DNA of 64,000 nt from Callorhinus ursinus (taxonomy: Eukaryota > Chordata > Mammalia > Carnivora > Otariidae), in NCBI RefSeq assembly GCF_003265705.1, contig NW_020312817.1, forward strand, positions 28,047,291 through 28,111,290, given 5' to 3'. The translations under genes and the position numbers were made by a program. Under the pieces are notes generated by a model. The model saw nothing but the letters and a program-made list of their open reading frames with translations. It had not been told where the DNA came from and searched no databases. Positions 10,258-21,660 of this stretch are shown one piece after another (within the stretch, counting starts at the first letter, position 1; every line of letters starts with the position of its first letter).

Positions 10258-10960
10258 AAACACTGTATATTAGGACATTTATAACATATGCATATACAAT
10301 AGTACAGAGACTAATCTAATAATGAACTCCTATTTATCCAGCCTCAAAAATTATCAACTCCCCCAACTTTCTGCCTCCTCTCCTCCCGCATATGATTTTG
10401 CAGCAAATTCCAGACATTATATCATGTCAGTTGTTAATATTTCAATATATATCTCTAAATAATAAATACTTTTGAAATATATCTACAACCCCATCGTCAG
10501 TGCTGTATCATAAATAAATAATTTCTTACTATAATAACATATCCAGTTAACGTTTAAAAGTTTATCTCATTTTTATATGTGCTGCCAAAGTGAGCACAAG
10601 TTTATCTCATTTTTAAAAAATGGTTTGTAAGATTGAAATAATGGACCCCCCAAAACATCCATACATTGCAGTTGGTTAATGTGTCTCTCAATCTATAGGA
10701 TTCCTCTTTCTGATTTATTTTCTTCTTGCCTTTTTTTATTTTTTGATGGTTGTTTTAGTAAACGGGCTGTTTGTATACAGGGTAGATTTTGTTGATTACA
10801 TCCTTGAGGTGTTGTTTACATGTTGCTGTGATCCTTCTATCTTCTGTAAATTGTTGCTTAAGTTTGTTATTTTTAGTGAGACTACTTCATAGATGTTATT
10901 GTTTACTTTTCTAAGGATGTACAAAATGTGTCTACTTGCTTCTTGTTTGTATGTGCCAGG
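10258..10960 (-). repeat. old LINE (L1ME/HAL1-like) fragment
   Basis: Contains blocks familiar from ancient mammalian LINE 3' regions in antisense: 'ccagacattatatcatgtca', 'cattgcagttggttaatgtg', 'tttgttgattacatcct', 'cttctgtaaattgttg', 'acttcatagatgttattg'. The subfamily is uncertain. It contains an 18-bp internal direct repeat (10558-10575 and 10598-10615). Confidence 0.55.
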
Positions 10961-11230
10961 TTAGCAGTCACTGAAGGCCTTTACCTAGATCTCCAGTGTT
11001 TTCATTCCTTCTTATCATTAAATATTTGGCTACCCTGAAATAGAGTTCATTAAGTCAAGGAAGAAAAATTGCTTTAGTCCATCCCTCTAGTTATCATTTT
11101 CCAAATAATGAATTGGTTCCATAGCATCCTCAAAGGAAAAAAGTGATTTTAAAATTACATTTTTAGTATGATTATAAACTCACAGATTAAACACATTTAA
11201 TACATTCTGATCCACAGTGTTACTATCCTT

Positions 11231-11442
11231 ACTGATAATCAACAGCCCTTAGACTTGGACTGAAATATTGGCTCTCCCCTGGGTCTCTGGCCTGCTGGTC
11301 TACCCTATAGATTATTTTTGGACTTTCCAAGTCTCCATAATTGTATAAGCCAATTCCTTAAAATAAATCCCCCCCCACACACACATACACACACACCCTG
11401 TTGGTTCTGTTTAGCAGGAGAATCCTGACTTATACAGTTGTT
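11231..11442 (+). repeat. old LTR-like fragment with (CA)n
   Basis: Ends in the pattern 'gtataagccaattccttaaa', 'ataaatc', a (CA)n run (about 11373-11396), then 'gttggttctgtttagcagga' and 'gaatcctgacttata', typical of an ancient interspersed repeat 3' end. Family not resolved. Confidence 0.5.
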
Positions 11443-11449
11443 CAACAAA

Positions 11450-11575
11450 ATTTGTATTAATTTAGTGGATTTTTTCTGAGTGTCTACTCTGTTTAAGGCA
11501 TTCCTTTAGGTGCTGAATATATAACAGAGAAGAAAATAGGCAAAAAAATTATTGACCTCATGGATTTTAAATTGT
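11450..11575 (-). repeat. L2 3' fragment
   Basis: Complement of an L2 terminus: 'tctgagtgtctactctgttt', 'aaggcattcctttaggtgct', 'gaatatataacagagaagaa'. Diverged. Confidence 0.65.
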
Positions 11576-11810
11576 ACTGTTTTGATCAAACAGATTCATC
11601 CCTTTTTAAATTATTTTTGCTAGTTTTGTTCAGTATTTTAGTTCTACAAATTAGACATATAATTATTGCAATAATTATTTTGCAAAATGCCTCAGTATGT
11701 GTTTAATTCACCAAATTTATGTGCTTACTATTTTTTTCTACTGCACATCCAACCATTTTTCTGGGGTAACTTTTCTTTTCCTGAAAGCACAGTATCTAGA
11801 AGTTCTTTTA

Positions 11811-11954
11811 TTTATTTATTTATTTATAAATTTTATTTTTTATTAAGTTTTTATTTAAATTCCAGTTAGTTAACATATAGTGTAATATTGGTTTCAGGAG
11901 TGGAATTTAGTTATTCATCACTTACCTATAACACCTGGTGCTCAGCATAACAAG
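11811..11954 (-). repeat. short L1 3' end with target duplication
   Basis: Antisense L1 3' UTR of 144 bp: T-rich tail, 'agttagttaacatatagtgt', 'aacacctggtgctcagcat'. Exact 15-bp duplication 'ctagaagttctttta' at 11796-11810 and 11955-11969. Confidence 0.92.
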
Positions 11955-11969
11955 CTAGAAGTTCTTTTA

Positions 11970-12500
11970 GTAAGGATGTGGGTAGTAAATTATTTGGCCT
12001 TTATTTAATCTGAAAATATCTTTATTTTATCCTCATTCTCTAACATTTTGCTGTGTGAATAACTTTGGGTTTAGAGTTTTCTTCGTTCAAAATATTTAAG
12101 TTACATTTCTACTGGATTTCGAGTATTAGAAAACAGTCAGTCGTCTGTCTTTACTCTGACTACTTTTAAGACCTTCTCTTTGTCTTAGTGTTGCGCTATG
12201 AACTATCTAAGTGTATACTTAGATTTAGATTTGCACCTCTTGGGCACAATTTCTACATCATGAATCTGAAGGTTCATGAACTTTCTTTTAGTTTGGAAAA
12301 TTATCACCTTTAGCATTTGGGATACTGCGTTTACCTCTTCCTCTCTTTTCCTCCTGCAGCTCTGATTAGATCTATCCTATACCTCTCCCCTTTATCTTCT
12401 CAGTATCCTAATGTGTCTTTCATATGTTCCATCTCTTTACCTCTCCATATTATATTCTGCAGACTTTGTGTGGCCCAAAAGCTCAAGGCTTTTCAAATAA
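11970..12500 (-). repeat. old L1 5'-region fragment
   Basis: Resembles antisense sequence of older L1s: 'tctgaaaatatctttatttt', 'aaaacagtcagtcgtctgtc', 'ttaagaccttctctttgtct'. The same block order appears in the fossil L1 at 35.4-36.2 kb. Boundaries approximate. Confidence 0.5.
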
Positions 12501-13155
12501 CACAAGTTGTAATATACCACTAGAAAATGGTGGACTTGTGGTTACAAAACTTTAGGGGCAGTATTCTTTCCCTCCTCCTGGCTCCAAGTTTGCATCCTGT
12601 TCTTTTTTGTGAGGCGGGTTTATTCCTAGCTCAGCCTATTTCTGTTTTCTATACCTATTTCTGTATCTATCTATTCTGGGTGTGTGCCCGCGTGTGTGTG
12701 TGATATCCTGTTCGATTTACAAACTTGCCTAGGCTCTGCCTTTTTTCTACTGTCCAGAAGTCCTAGTGAGGTTTGACAATAAGATCTGAGTGTTAGACCC
12801 CAGTGAATCAGCACGTATATCTCCTCAGGTACTTATATTCTATATAGGAAACCACCACATTGGAGAATTCAGAGTCAGTAACAAATTTTAAATAAGTAAA
12901 TCTTTCAATTATACTGCCTTAATAAATTATATATAACATAAAACTTTAACAGCTATTAAATTAACTAACATGAAGTAAACCATATAGATAAGTATCTTAC
13001 TTCCCTGGTAGATCATCATCAAAGCCCATTTAGATGTGCATATTTTACTTTACAAAATGGAACTTCAAAAACAATTTTTAAGCAAAGGAAATGCCATGAT
13101 TAAATAGGGATTTCAATGAGGTTGTTCTGGGTATGGCAAGGAGGAGTTTGGATTA
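12501..13155. other. unassigned sequence
   Basis: No gene or repeat identified. A short interrupted TG run lies near 12680-12702. It may continue the old L1 on its left. Confidence 0.4.
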
Positions 13156-13159
13156 GAGC

Positions 13160-13330
13160 AGCAGTTCTCAGCCTTCGTTGCCCAATAGGAATATATTGAT
13201 AGCTTTCATACAATTTTGGTATCTCAGATATTTAATTTAATTGATCTGGCTTGGGGTCTGGGCATCACAATTGTTTTCTAAAATAACTCCCGCCAGGTAA
13301 TGCTATTTTCAAGCCAATGTTCAGAGCTAA
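13160..13330 (-). repeat. MER5-type hAT DNA transposon relic
   Basis: Begins with 'gcagcagttctcagccttcg' (MER5 end: cagtggttctcaa), has 'ggcttggggtctgggcatca' in the middle and 'aggtaatgctattttcaagc' near the other end. Non-autonomous, so no transposase is expected. Confidence 0.7.
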
Positions 13331-13560
13331 AGCAATATAAATGGAGAGAGGGATTTAAACTTGAGATAATTTTAAGAGAGAATTATATGACCTGATGACC
13401 AAGGGATAGTGAAAAATAAAAGTTGACCCTGAGAATTCTAGATCAGATGACTGAAAACATGCTACATTTGTGTTACTATGTGTTAGGCCAAGTGCTAGCC
13501 ATGTGTTAATTAATTTAATCTTCATAGTTGTATCAGAGCTGGTTACCTGTTCACTAAACT

Positions 13561-13945
13561 CCTTTCTTTTTCCTCCTGTACGTAGAGCTGGACTACATTT
13601 CCCAGACCTTTTTTGCAATTAGGCCATGGGGCTGAGTTTTGCCTAAAGGAATATGTGCAGAGTGATATGTACCATTGCAAGTCTGACCCATTTAAAACAA
13701 GAAAAAACCCTGGTTTCTCTTTTATTTTTTTGTCTGCCAATTGAGGCTGATGCCCACGTTGTGTAATGTGTGGCATCTTTTCCTTCTTTCTTGAGTTCCC
13801 TGAGTGAATGTATAGAGAAGAGCAGAGTATCACAACTTTTATTTCCCTGTCATTGAAATAGAAGGGAGAGATAAAATTTTGTTGCATTAAGCCACTGAAA
13901 TTTTTGGGTTTATCTGTTAAAGTAGCTAATGTTACCCTAGCTGCT
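13561..13945 (+). repeat. ancient medium-reiterated (LTR/MER-like) repeat
   Basis: Block order typical of an old interspersed repeat: 'ctggactacatttcccagac', then about 250 bp later 'gttgcattaagccactgaaa' and 'tttttgggtttatctgttaa'. Subfamily unknown. Related in layout to the element at 43.8 kb. Confidence 0.5.
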
Positions 13946-15950
13946 TTAGGTGTGGAAAGACTAAGTGTGGGAAACTAAGAAGAAAAGTCAGAGAGGTTAG
14001 AAAAAATGGGATGAAGTATTATCAAGAAAATCAAGAGAAGAGATATCTTCAAAATGGAAGGCTTATCAGTAGTGACAAAAGATACAGAGCAGTGAGCTAA
14101 AAACCAAAGAAAAGGCCGCTTATCCAATTAGGTGGTAAATGCTGACCTTTAAGAAAGCCCTCTCAGGAGGCTGGCATGATAGGAAGTTAGATTGAAATGG
14201 TTTGACATATGACTGAGAAGTGAAAACTTGGGGGCAGTACATGTACATTACCTTTTCAAGATATTTGGCAATAAGGAAAAAAGAATTGTACAGAATAAGC
14301 ATTTTGATCTTTGAATCAGCTGAACACTAGAAAAAGTGAGATTTGGGACAGCGGGGAATGTGTGAGATTGGTTCCTTTCCTGTAAGAAATTTCTACTCTT
14401 AGGGGAAAATAAATGAATCATCATTATTATTTACCTCAATAATATTTACAAGTAAATATTAAATGGAAATGGGATTATGTTTGAAAAAGTTAGCACTTTG
14501 AAGACAGGGTGATGGTTTAAAGTTATTTTGTAAAATTAGAGAGGTAGACTAAAAGTAACACTCCATGAACCAAGTTTAGGAATTAAAAAACATTATGGAG
14601 AGCACCATGCTGTTGGAAAATGGGGAATGATGAAATATGTTTCAGAAGAACAGGAAAGAAATGAACTTGGAGATAGATCAGACATGATGAGCTGCTAACA
14701 TAGTAATGATATCATACAAATACGATTCATATTTAATGAATAGGGAGGGAAATCCATGTTACTTTTTGTGTTTAATTCTTCTCAGGCAGGAATACTGTAT
14801 TCATATTGAGGCCCCACTAATTAAGAGTACTGCAGAGAAGCTGAAGAGTCCCACAAGGAATTATATACCAGGAGAATTGTTCACATATGGAAAGTTGAAA
14901 GGGAATGGACATATTTAACATAAAGAACAGAGCCCCAAGGAATGACTTCAACATCTAGATAAAGTTCTGCAATTAAATTAAATGTGGTAGTAAAAAAAAA
15001 AAAAGACAGAAAAAGAATAACCTGTCCCACAAAAGTATTATGTTGGGGTAGGATAGGATGCAAGGGAAATGTATTAGAGGGGCCAATGTGGTAACATGGA
15101 GTCTGATGGGGCTGACATGGATGCACCACCATGAAAGCCATTGTGAAACTGGGAGGGAGGTGCATGCATGTCAGAATGTGAGTAGCAGGCTGAATTGTCA
15201 CAAGGAGTCCAGAGAGAGAAGGCATGGGCAAGAGCTGGGCATGTGTTCTAGGTCTGGAAGGATGGGGTATTCAGAGATCAGAGAGATAAGGCTCCATTTT
15301 ACAGAGGAAGGTGGGTACAGCAAAAGTCAAAGGTTGGATCAAGACACAGAACCACCAAAGTTGAAGGTATTCAGTCTAGAGGAGGACTGACTTGGAATGG
15401 AGTGAAGCATCTTCCCAACCTCTGGGAAGGACACTACCATGTGTTCCAGTGATTGTATATTCTTGTAAAGCTTGCAAAAGCAAGATTGTTTTAGAATTTT
15501 GCTGTTGATGTTGTTGTTAAAATGACCATCCTTTCCCAAATTATATGTGTTGAGCCTCACTGTCTCTATCTTGGCATTATTTTTAAGGCACAGATATCAA
15601 TAAAAAGAATTGCCCTTTTGCCTCAGACTAGGGGCTTCTGTATTTCCTTTGTTGACAGTTATTAGAGAGCAAACTTAGCCAGAAAACTGAAAGTGGCTGG
15701 GAAGAGGAGCAGTTAAGTAGGTCATTTTCCAGGAGCATAGATAAAATTATGTGGTAGGAAGAGAGCAAGTCAATGCCATCTTCAAACAGGTGTGTGCGTG
15801 TGGAGTACAGATTATTTGGTGTTTTGGATTTGGTTTTGTTGAAATTAACTTATTATCTTCTGCTCTTTTTTCTACTTAGTTGTTTCTTTTTCTTTTTAAA
15901 TATGTGTATTTTTATATGATATTTGGTACTAGGGATATGAACTCAGAATT
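13946..15950. other. unassigned sequence
   Basis: Two kilobases with no recognised repeat or exon apart from short A-runs (for example 14991-15004). Overlapping open frames at 14881-15390 on both strands (116 and 110 codons) show no protein signature. Confidence 0.45.
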
Positions 15951-15954
15951 ATAC

Positions 15955-16055
15955 CTTCCCTCCTAGGTTAGGAGCTCCTTGAGGGCAGGGTTATTTCTTA
16001 TTCAGAGTCTAGTTGCATTGAAGAGAGCCAGTGCACAATAAATGAAACTGTTAGG
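15955..16055 (+). repeat. L2 3' end
   Basis: 'aggttaggagctccttgagg', 'gcagggttatttcttattca' and 'cagtgcacaataaatgaaac' match the L2 3' terminal consensus in sense. Confidence 0.85.
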
Positions 16056-16371
16056 TTTTCTAATAGTTCCTCCACTGAACTGGGAATGGGGATAGGCAAT
16101 GACAGCTCCCTGAGGAGCTGAGGCACAGGCATGTAAAATGTGAAATTTGAAATAATCTGAGCAAATTTGATAAAATCTCTGTATATCCTTACCCCACAGT
16201 ACCTATATTTTAAAATCAATTCTAAGCTCATTGAAATAACTTTGAATGTATCCTATTTTTGTAGCAGAAATTGTCAAGATTAAAAGGAGGCCTCACCTAA
16301 ATCGATCTTAAGTTCCCAGTATGTGGGAAAAATTCTTTGAAGATATTTATTTGATATTAATATGTTACTTT

Positions 16372-17900
16372 AGGTTTCATTCATTCATTCATCCAACAGA
16401 TACTTTTAAGAACTGAGTATGTGCTCAGCTATGTACCAAGGTTTAGGGTTACATTGATAAACAAGGGCATAATCTGTGCTTTATTGAGACTTCAGTTAAG
16501 TGTGTGTTAATCAGAATGCTCATGCTGTTTGGAATGATACATACAATGGAAATTAATGTGCCTAGGTGCCATATAACAATGGAAGCTGATCTAGATCTGT
16601 GTGTATTGAGGGGAGGTGGGAATGTTCAGGAAAGCCTTCTCAGAGGAGGTGATCCCAGAGCTGAGGTTGAGGATGGCTGAGAGATTCTGGTGGTAAGGTA
16701 GTATGGAAGGAGATGGAGGGACTGGTAAAAAAAAAAAAAAAAAATGTTGCATGGAGAGAAAACACAATTGTCAAAATGCCTGTTGCAAAAAAACAGAAAA
16801 AAATTGGTAGAAAATTGGGGTGGCTGAAGTGAAAACAAAGGAAAGATTGATGCATAGTGAAGATGGAGATGGAGGAAGGAAGCAGACCATGCAGGACTTT
16901 ATAAATCATGATAGGAATTTGGCTTTTTCTTTAAAACAATGAAAAGCCATGAAAAATATTTAATACAGGATATCATGTAATCAGATCTGGGTTTTTGCAA
17001 AAGTCATTCTGGCTCTGTTGGAGGGAAAGGATCAGAGGAGCTAGAGTGCATACAGGGAGAACAGGGGGAAGCTACTGCAGTGGTTCTCGTAGGAGAGATG
17101 GCAGCTTGTATGTGGTGGGTTGGTGGAGACAGAAAGGAGTGGGCAAATTTAGAGTATATTTAGAGGTAAAACAGACATTATTTTGTAGTGAATTACATAT
17201 AAGCAGGGTGAAAGAGAGGGTGGTGTCAAGTTGACTTCTAGGATTATCACCTGTACAAAAGGCTGGATGATGAAAACGTTCAGTGAAGTTGGAATCACTG
17301 GTAAAAGACTGGGTTTGGTGGGGAAGATTACAAGTCTAATCATGGATGTGTTGGATATGGAGGTGCCTCTGACATAACCAAGTAATAGATCGAGTAGGCA
17401 GTGGAACATGTGAGTCTGGAGCTCAAAAGGTAGGTTGATCCCAGAGATATGAATTTTTCTCAGGATATTTAGTTGTGAATGATATTCCCTTAAAAAAGCA
17501 TGAGAAGAACATGTAAGAGCAAGCCTTAAGAACTCTAAAATTTAATGATGGTTAGAAAAGGATGAATCGCAATGTGAGATGTAGGGAGAAAATGCCAGGT
17601 GAATGTTTTCCTTGGAAGCCAAGAAAAGACAGTGTTTCTAGAATGAGGTAATAGCTAACATTGTTAAATGCTGCTAAGAGGTCTGGTAATATAAGCAATA
17701 AAAACATTAATTGATCTTAGTAATGCAGAGATCACTTGTGACTCAAAGCTGTTTTAGTTAAATGACTGTTTGGAAAGGATTGAACAGGGAAGTGAGTGGA
17801 AGTTAAGAAAAGAAAAATGGAGTCATCTCTGAGAAGACAGTTGGCTATGTAGAGAGAAAAGGGGGGAACTAGGGCAGCGGAACAGATATGAGAGATGCAG
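16372..17900 (-). repeat. L2 LINE, reverse-transcriptase part to 3' end
   Basis: Starts at the left with the complement of the L2 tail ((TTCA)n, 'caacagatacttttaagaac'). It continues through the 3' region ('ggaaagccttctcagaggag') into sequence corresponding to the L2 RT domain ('ggactttataaatcatgata', 'agattacaagtctaatcatg', 'gaacatgtgagtctggagct'). The catalytic YADD-equivalent, near 17460, is eroded. About 1.5 kb long and far older than the L1 next to it. A poly-A run at 16727-16743 is a later change. It carries many stops. Confidence 0.85.
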
Positions 17901-18106
17901 TGGAACTTTTATGTGTGACTGTCTACTGGGATCTCCTGTGTAATTAATGGTTCAGAAATTTATGATTTTTAGGTAGGACTTGAAGAATAATTTTAGTATT
18001 TAAATAATAATGGAAATTTATAGTCAAAGTATAATTTGCTCTATGTTATATTGCTGATAATCTCTATTATTTGTTTGTGTCATTGTCTTTCCATTAGGAT
18101 ATTCTT

Positions 18107-20333
18107 ATTTATTTATTTATTTATTTAATTTTATTTTATTATTATGTTAGTCACCATACAGTACATCATTAGTTTTTGATGTAGTGATCCACGATTCATT
18201 GTTTTCATATAACACCCAGTGCTCCATGCAGTATGTGCCCTCCTTAATACCCATCACCGGGCTAACCAATTCCCTCTCCCCCCTCCCCTCTAAAACCCTG
18301 TTTGTTTCTCAGAGTCCATAGTCTCTCAGGGTTCATCTCTCCCTCCGATTCCCCCCCTTCATTTTTCCCTTCCTTCTCCTAATGTCCTCCATACTATTCC
18401 TTATGTTCCACGAATAAGTGAAACCATATGATAATTGCCTTTCTCTGCTTGACTTCTTTCACTTAGCATAATCTCCTCCAGTCCCATCCATGTTGATGTA
18501 AAAGTTGGGTGTTCATCCTTTCTGATGACTGAGTAATATTCCATTGTATATATGGACCACATCTTCTTTATCCATTCATCTGTTGAAGGGCATCTCGGCT
18601 CTTTCCACAGTTTGGCTATTGCAGACATTGCCGCTATGAACATTGGGGTGCATATGGCCCTTCTTTTCACTACATCTGTGTCTTTGGGGTAAATACCCAG
18701 TAGTGCAAATGCTGGGTCATAGGGTAGCTCTATATTTAATTTTTGAGGCACCTCCACACTATTTTCCAAAGTAGCTGTACCAACTTGCTTTCCCACCAAC
18801 AGTGTAAGAGGGTTCCCCTTTCTCCACAACCTCTCCAACATTTGTTGTTTCTTGCCTTGTCAATTTTTACCATTCGAAATGGTGTAAGGTGGTATCTCAA
18901 TGTGGTTTTGATTTGAATTTCTCTGATGGCTAATGATGATGAACATTTTTTCATGTGTCTGTTAGCCATTTGTATGTCTTCTTTTGAGAAGTGTCTGTTC
19001 ATGTCTTCTGCCCATTTTTTGGCTTGATTATTTGTTTTTTGGGTGTTGAGTTTGAGAAGTTCCTTATAGATCTTGGATATCAGCCCTTTGTCTATAGTGT
19101 CATTTGCAAATATCTTCTCCCATTCTGTGTGTTGCCTCTTTGTTTTGTTGACTGTTTCCTTTGCTGTGCAGAAGCTTTTTATCTTGATGAAGTCCCAGAA
19201 GTTCATTTTTGCTTTTGTTTCACTAGCTTTTGGAGATGTATCTTGAAAGAAGTTGCTGTGGCTGATGTCAAAGAGGTTACTGCCTATGTTCTCCTCTGGG
19301 ATTTTGATGGATTTCTGTCTCACATTCTCACATTGAGGTCTTTCATCCATTTTGAGTTTATCTTTGTGTATGGTGTTAGAGAATGGTCAAGTTTCATTCT
19401 TCTGCATATAGCTGTCCAATTTTCCCAGCACCATTTATTGAAGCGACTGTCTTTTTTTCATTGCATAGTTTTTCCACTTTGTCGAAGATTATTTGACCAT
19501 AGAGTTGAGGGCCCATATCTGGGCTCTCTATTCTGTTCCATTGGTCTGTATGTTTTTGAGCCAGTACCATGCTGTCTTGGTGATAACTGCTTTTTAATAT
19601 AGCTTGAAATTGGGCAACGTGATGCCCCCAGCTTTGTTTTTCTTTTTCAACATTTCCTTGGCTTTCCTGATTCCATACAAATTTCAGGATTGTTTGTTCC
19701 AGCACTTTGAAAAATGGAATTTTGACCGGGATGGTGTTGAAGGTATAATAGTTTGCTCTGGGCAACATAGACATTTTAACAATGTTTATTCTTCTGATCC
19801 ATGAGCACGGAATGTTTTTCCGTCTTTTTCTGTCTTCTTCAATATTTTTCATGAGCGTTCTGTAGTTCCTGGAGTATAGATCCTTTACCTCCTTGGTTAG
19901 GTTTATTCTGAGGTATCATGGTTTTTGGTGCTATTGTAAATGGAATTGATTCTCTAATTTCTCTCTCTACAGTTGCATTGTTAGTGTATAAGAAAGCAAC
20001 TGATTTCTGTGCATTGATTTTGTATCCTGCCACATTACTGAATTGCTGTGTGAGTTCTAGTAATTTGGAGGTGGAGTCTTTTGGATTTTCCACATAAAGT
20101 GTCATGTCATCTGTGATGAGAGAGAGTTTGACTTCTTCTTTGCTGATTTGAATACATTTTATTTCTTTTTGTTGTCTGATTGCTGTTGCTAGGACTTCTA
20201 GTACTATGTTGAACAATAACGGTGAGAGTGGGCATCCTTGTCGTGTTCCTGATCTTGAGGGAAAGGCTCTCAGCTTTTCCCCATTGAGGTTGATATTCCA
20301 TGCCACCCTGAATGCGCCTGATCTCATCTGATC
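18107..20333 (-). mobile_element. 5'-truncated L1 with target duplication
   Basis: A 2.2-kb minus-strand L1. Left: (TTTA)n tail, then 3' UTR ('aacacccagtgctccatgca'), then the ORF2 C-terminal half. It ends abruptly inside the RT domain at the right, as expected for 5' truncation. Flanked by a 12-bp duplication 'taggatattctt' at 18095-18106 and 20334-20345. Confidence 0.95.
18401..20327 (-). pseudogene. L1 ORF2 (reverse transcriptase/C-terminal) pseudogene
   Basis: ORF2p is the endonuclease/reverse transcriptase that copies L1 RNA at nicked target DNA. Here four overlapping frames (20327-19839, 19852-19394, 19350-18736, 18841-18401) read in order but need at least three frame changes, so no protein is possible. 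The first carries the RT motif '[18 protein letters not shown]' and then '[13 protein letters not shown]', where L1s usually have FADD: the F-A pair of the catalytic box is altered while both aspartates remain. The third holds the C-terminal Cys-rich motif '[18 protein letters not shown]', whose last cysteine is replaced by serine. The endonuclease domain and ORF1 are absent through 5' truncation. Confidence 0.92.
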
Positions 20334-20345
20334 TAGGATATTCTT

Positions 20346-20475
20346 TTATCATGAGAATATACAGTCTACTTAACAATGAGGCCATGGGTTTATGGGACCA
20401 TTTCAAGTATACAGAGGGCATTGAACAGCAATTGCTGGGTCATAGGGTAGCTCTATTCCTTGATGTTGCCTATTC
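20346..20475. other. unassigned, with an L1-derived scrap
   Basis: At 20433-20455, 'gctgggtcatagggtagctc' plus three bases repeats a stretch of the L1 ORF2 region next door (about 18711-18733), but lies outside that element's target duplication. A 17-bp unit 'tattccttgatgttgcc' is tandem at 20454-20470 and 20471-20487. Confidence 0.55.
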
Positions 20476-20549
20476 CTTGATGTTGCCTTGCATTGCAATA
20501 AGAACATATTAGTTCTTGATGTTGCCTTGCATTGCAATAAGAACATATT
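20472..20549. repeat. 39-bp tandem duplication
   Basis: Two copies with period 39 (20472-20510 and 20511-20549). The last 35 bases of each are identical ('cttgatgttgccttgcattg' onward to 'aagaacatatt'). Each copy contains 'ttgcattgcaa', two inverted TTGCA half-sites overlapping at one base. Confidence 0.9.
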
Positions 20550-20630
20550 GTGCACTGGGATTGACTGGTTTATACTGCACTAAAATGGACAGCACTGGAA
20601 CAGGCACTCATAAGAGAAATAAATGCAAAA
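20528..20630 (+). repeat. copy A of a ~110-bp duplicated segment
   Basis: Aligns over its length with 23858-23965 in the same orientation. Shared blocks are 'ataagaa', 'tgcactgg', 'tttata', 'atggacag'/'ctggacag', 'agagaaataa' and 'aaaag(a/g)ccat'. Identity looks to be around three quarters by eye. Family unknown. Confidence 0.6.
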
Positions 20631-21025
20631 GACCATAAAATGCAAGGGAGGTGTCTGGAGAAGAATGCTCTTTTATATTCTGAGATGGTAGTGAAGATGT
20701 GGCAATAGAAGGAGGAAGAATCTTTTATTTGGGGACTGCTCTGGAAGTGCCTGCATACTCTTGTATGTTTGAGCTATGAGATACCATACATGTTTTATTT
20801 ATCATCATGGCCAATGAGTACTACAGTACTTATTGAGGGAGGCTCAGAGTGTTCAGCTTATGATAGATGTTTACTCATACAGTAGTACGTACATATTACT
20901 GGTAGTGTCAGAGATTAAAATTTACACTTGAAATATTAAAATATGCCTAAATTTAAATGTATAAATCATGCATATGGAAGGCAGTGGGACATGAAATCAT
21001 GGTGAAGACCATAGACTTCTTGAGT
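20631..21025. other. unassigned sequence
   Basis: No recognised repeat or exon. Confidence 0.4.
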
Positions 21026-21180
21026 TTACCATTAGGATTTAACTTGTTTCCTTAGCGTCTTAAGGGGATGTTAATGATAATAAATAATAGTACCTTCCTT
21101 GTAGGGTAGTTGTGAGAATTAAATGAGGTTATGCTTTTGAAGCAGGAAGCCCTGGTTCATATTAGCCATTATTATTTAAG
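21026..21180 (+). repeat. MIR
   Basis: 'ataatagtaccttccttgta', 'gggtagttgtgagaattaaa' and 'tgaggttatgc' follow the MIR consensus in sense. Confidence 0.8.
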
Positions 21181-21316
21181 CCTCTTTACAATCTAAAATT
21201 CAGCTTCTCAAACTGATAAAACTGGGGGTAGGTGGCATTGTGCCAGACTATACTAGAAGCCACAAGATAAATCTAGGGTATCTTCCCTAAGTGTATGTTT
21301 TGTTGATATTTACTAC

Positions 21317-21647
21317 TTTTTTTCTTTTTTTTCCTTCTTTTTTTTTTTTTTTNNNNNNNNNNNNNNNNNNNNNNNNNNNNNNNNNNNNNNNNNNNNNNNN
21401 NNNNNNNNNNNNNNNNNNNNNNNNNNNNNNNNNNNNNNNNNNNNNNNNNNNNGGTGCACGAGTGAGCAGGTGCATGAAGGGGGGGGGCCTTGGGGGAGGG
21501 AAAAGCAGAGGGAGAGGGAGAGAATCTTAAGCAAACTCTGCGCTGAGTGTGGAGCCTGACGCAGGGCTTGATCTCACAACCCAGAGATCATGACCTGAGC
21601 CGAAATCAAGAGTCAGACGCTTAACTGACTGAGCCACCCAGGCACCC
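21317..21647 (-). repeat. can-SINE with assembly gap in its tail
   Basis: Poly-T-rich tail at the left runs into 100 Ns; then GA-rich body, 'ggagcctgacgcagggcttg', 'gagatcatgacctgagccga' and 'gactgagccacccaggcacc'. Exact 13-bp duplication 'tgatatttactac' at 21304-21316 and 21648-21660. Confidence 0.93.
21353..21452. other. assembly gap (100 N)
   Basis: Exactly 100 Ns, a common placeholder size, directly after a poly-T run inside a SINE. Open frames across it are artefacts. Confidence 0.99.
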
Positions 21648-21660
21648 TGATATTTACTAC

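Noticed and set aside
18991..19602. 203-codon plus-strand frame rich in F, L and C, resembling a membrane protein
   Set aside because: It is the antisense of L1 ORF2, whose complement is naturally hydrophobic.
21287..21534. Open frames of 62-79 codons
   Set aside because: They cross the 100-N gap inside a SINE.
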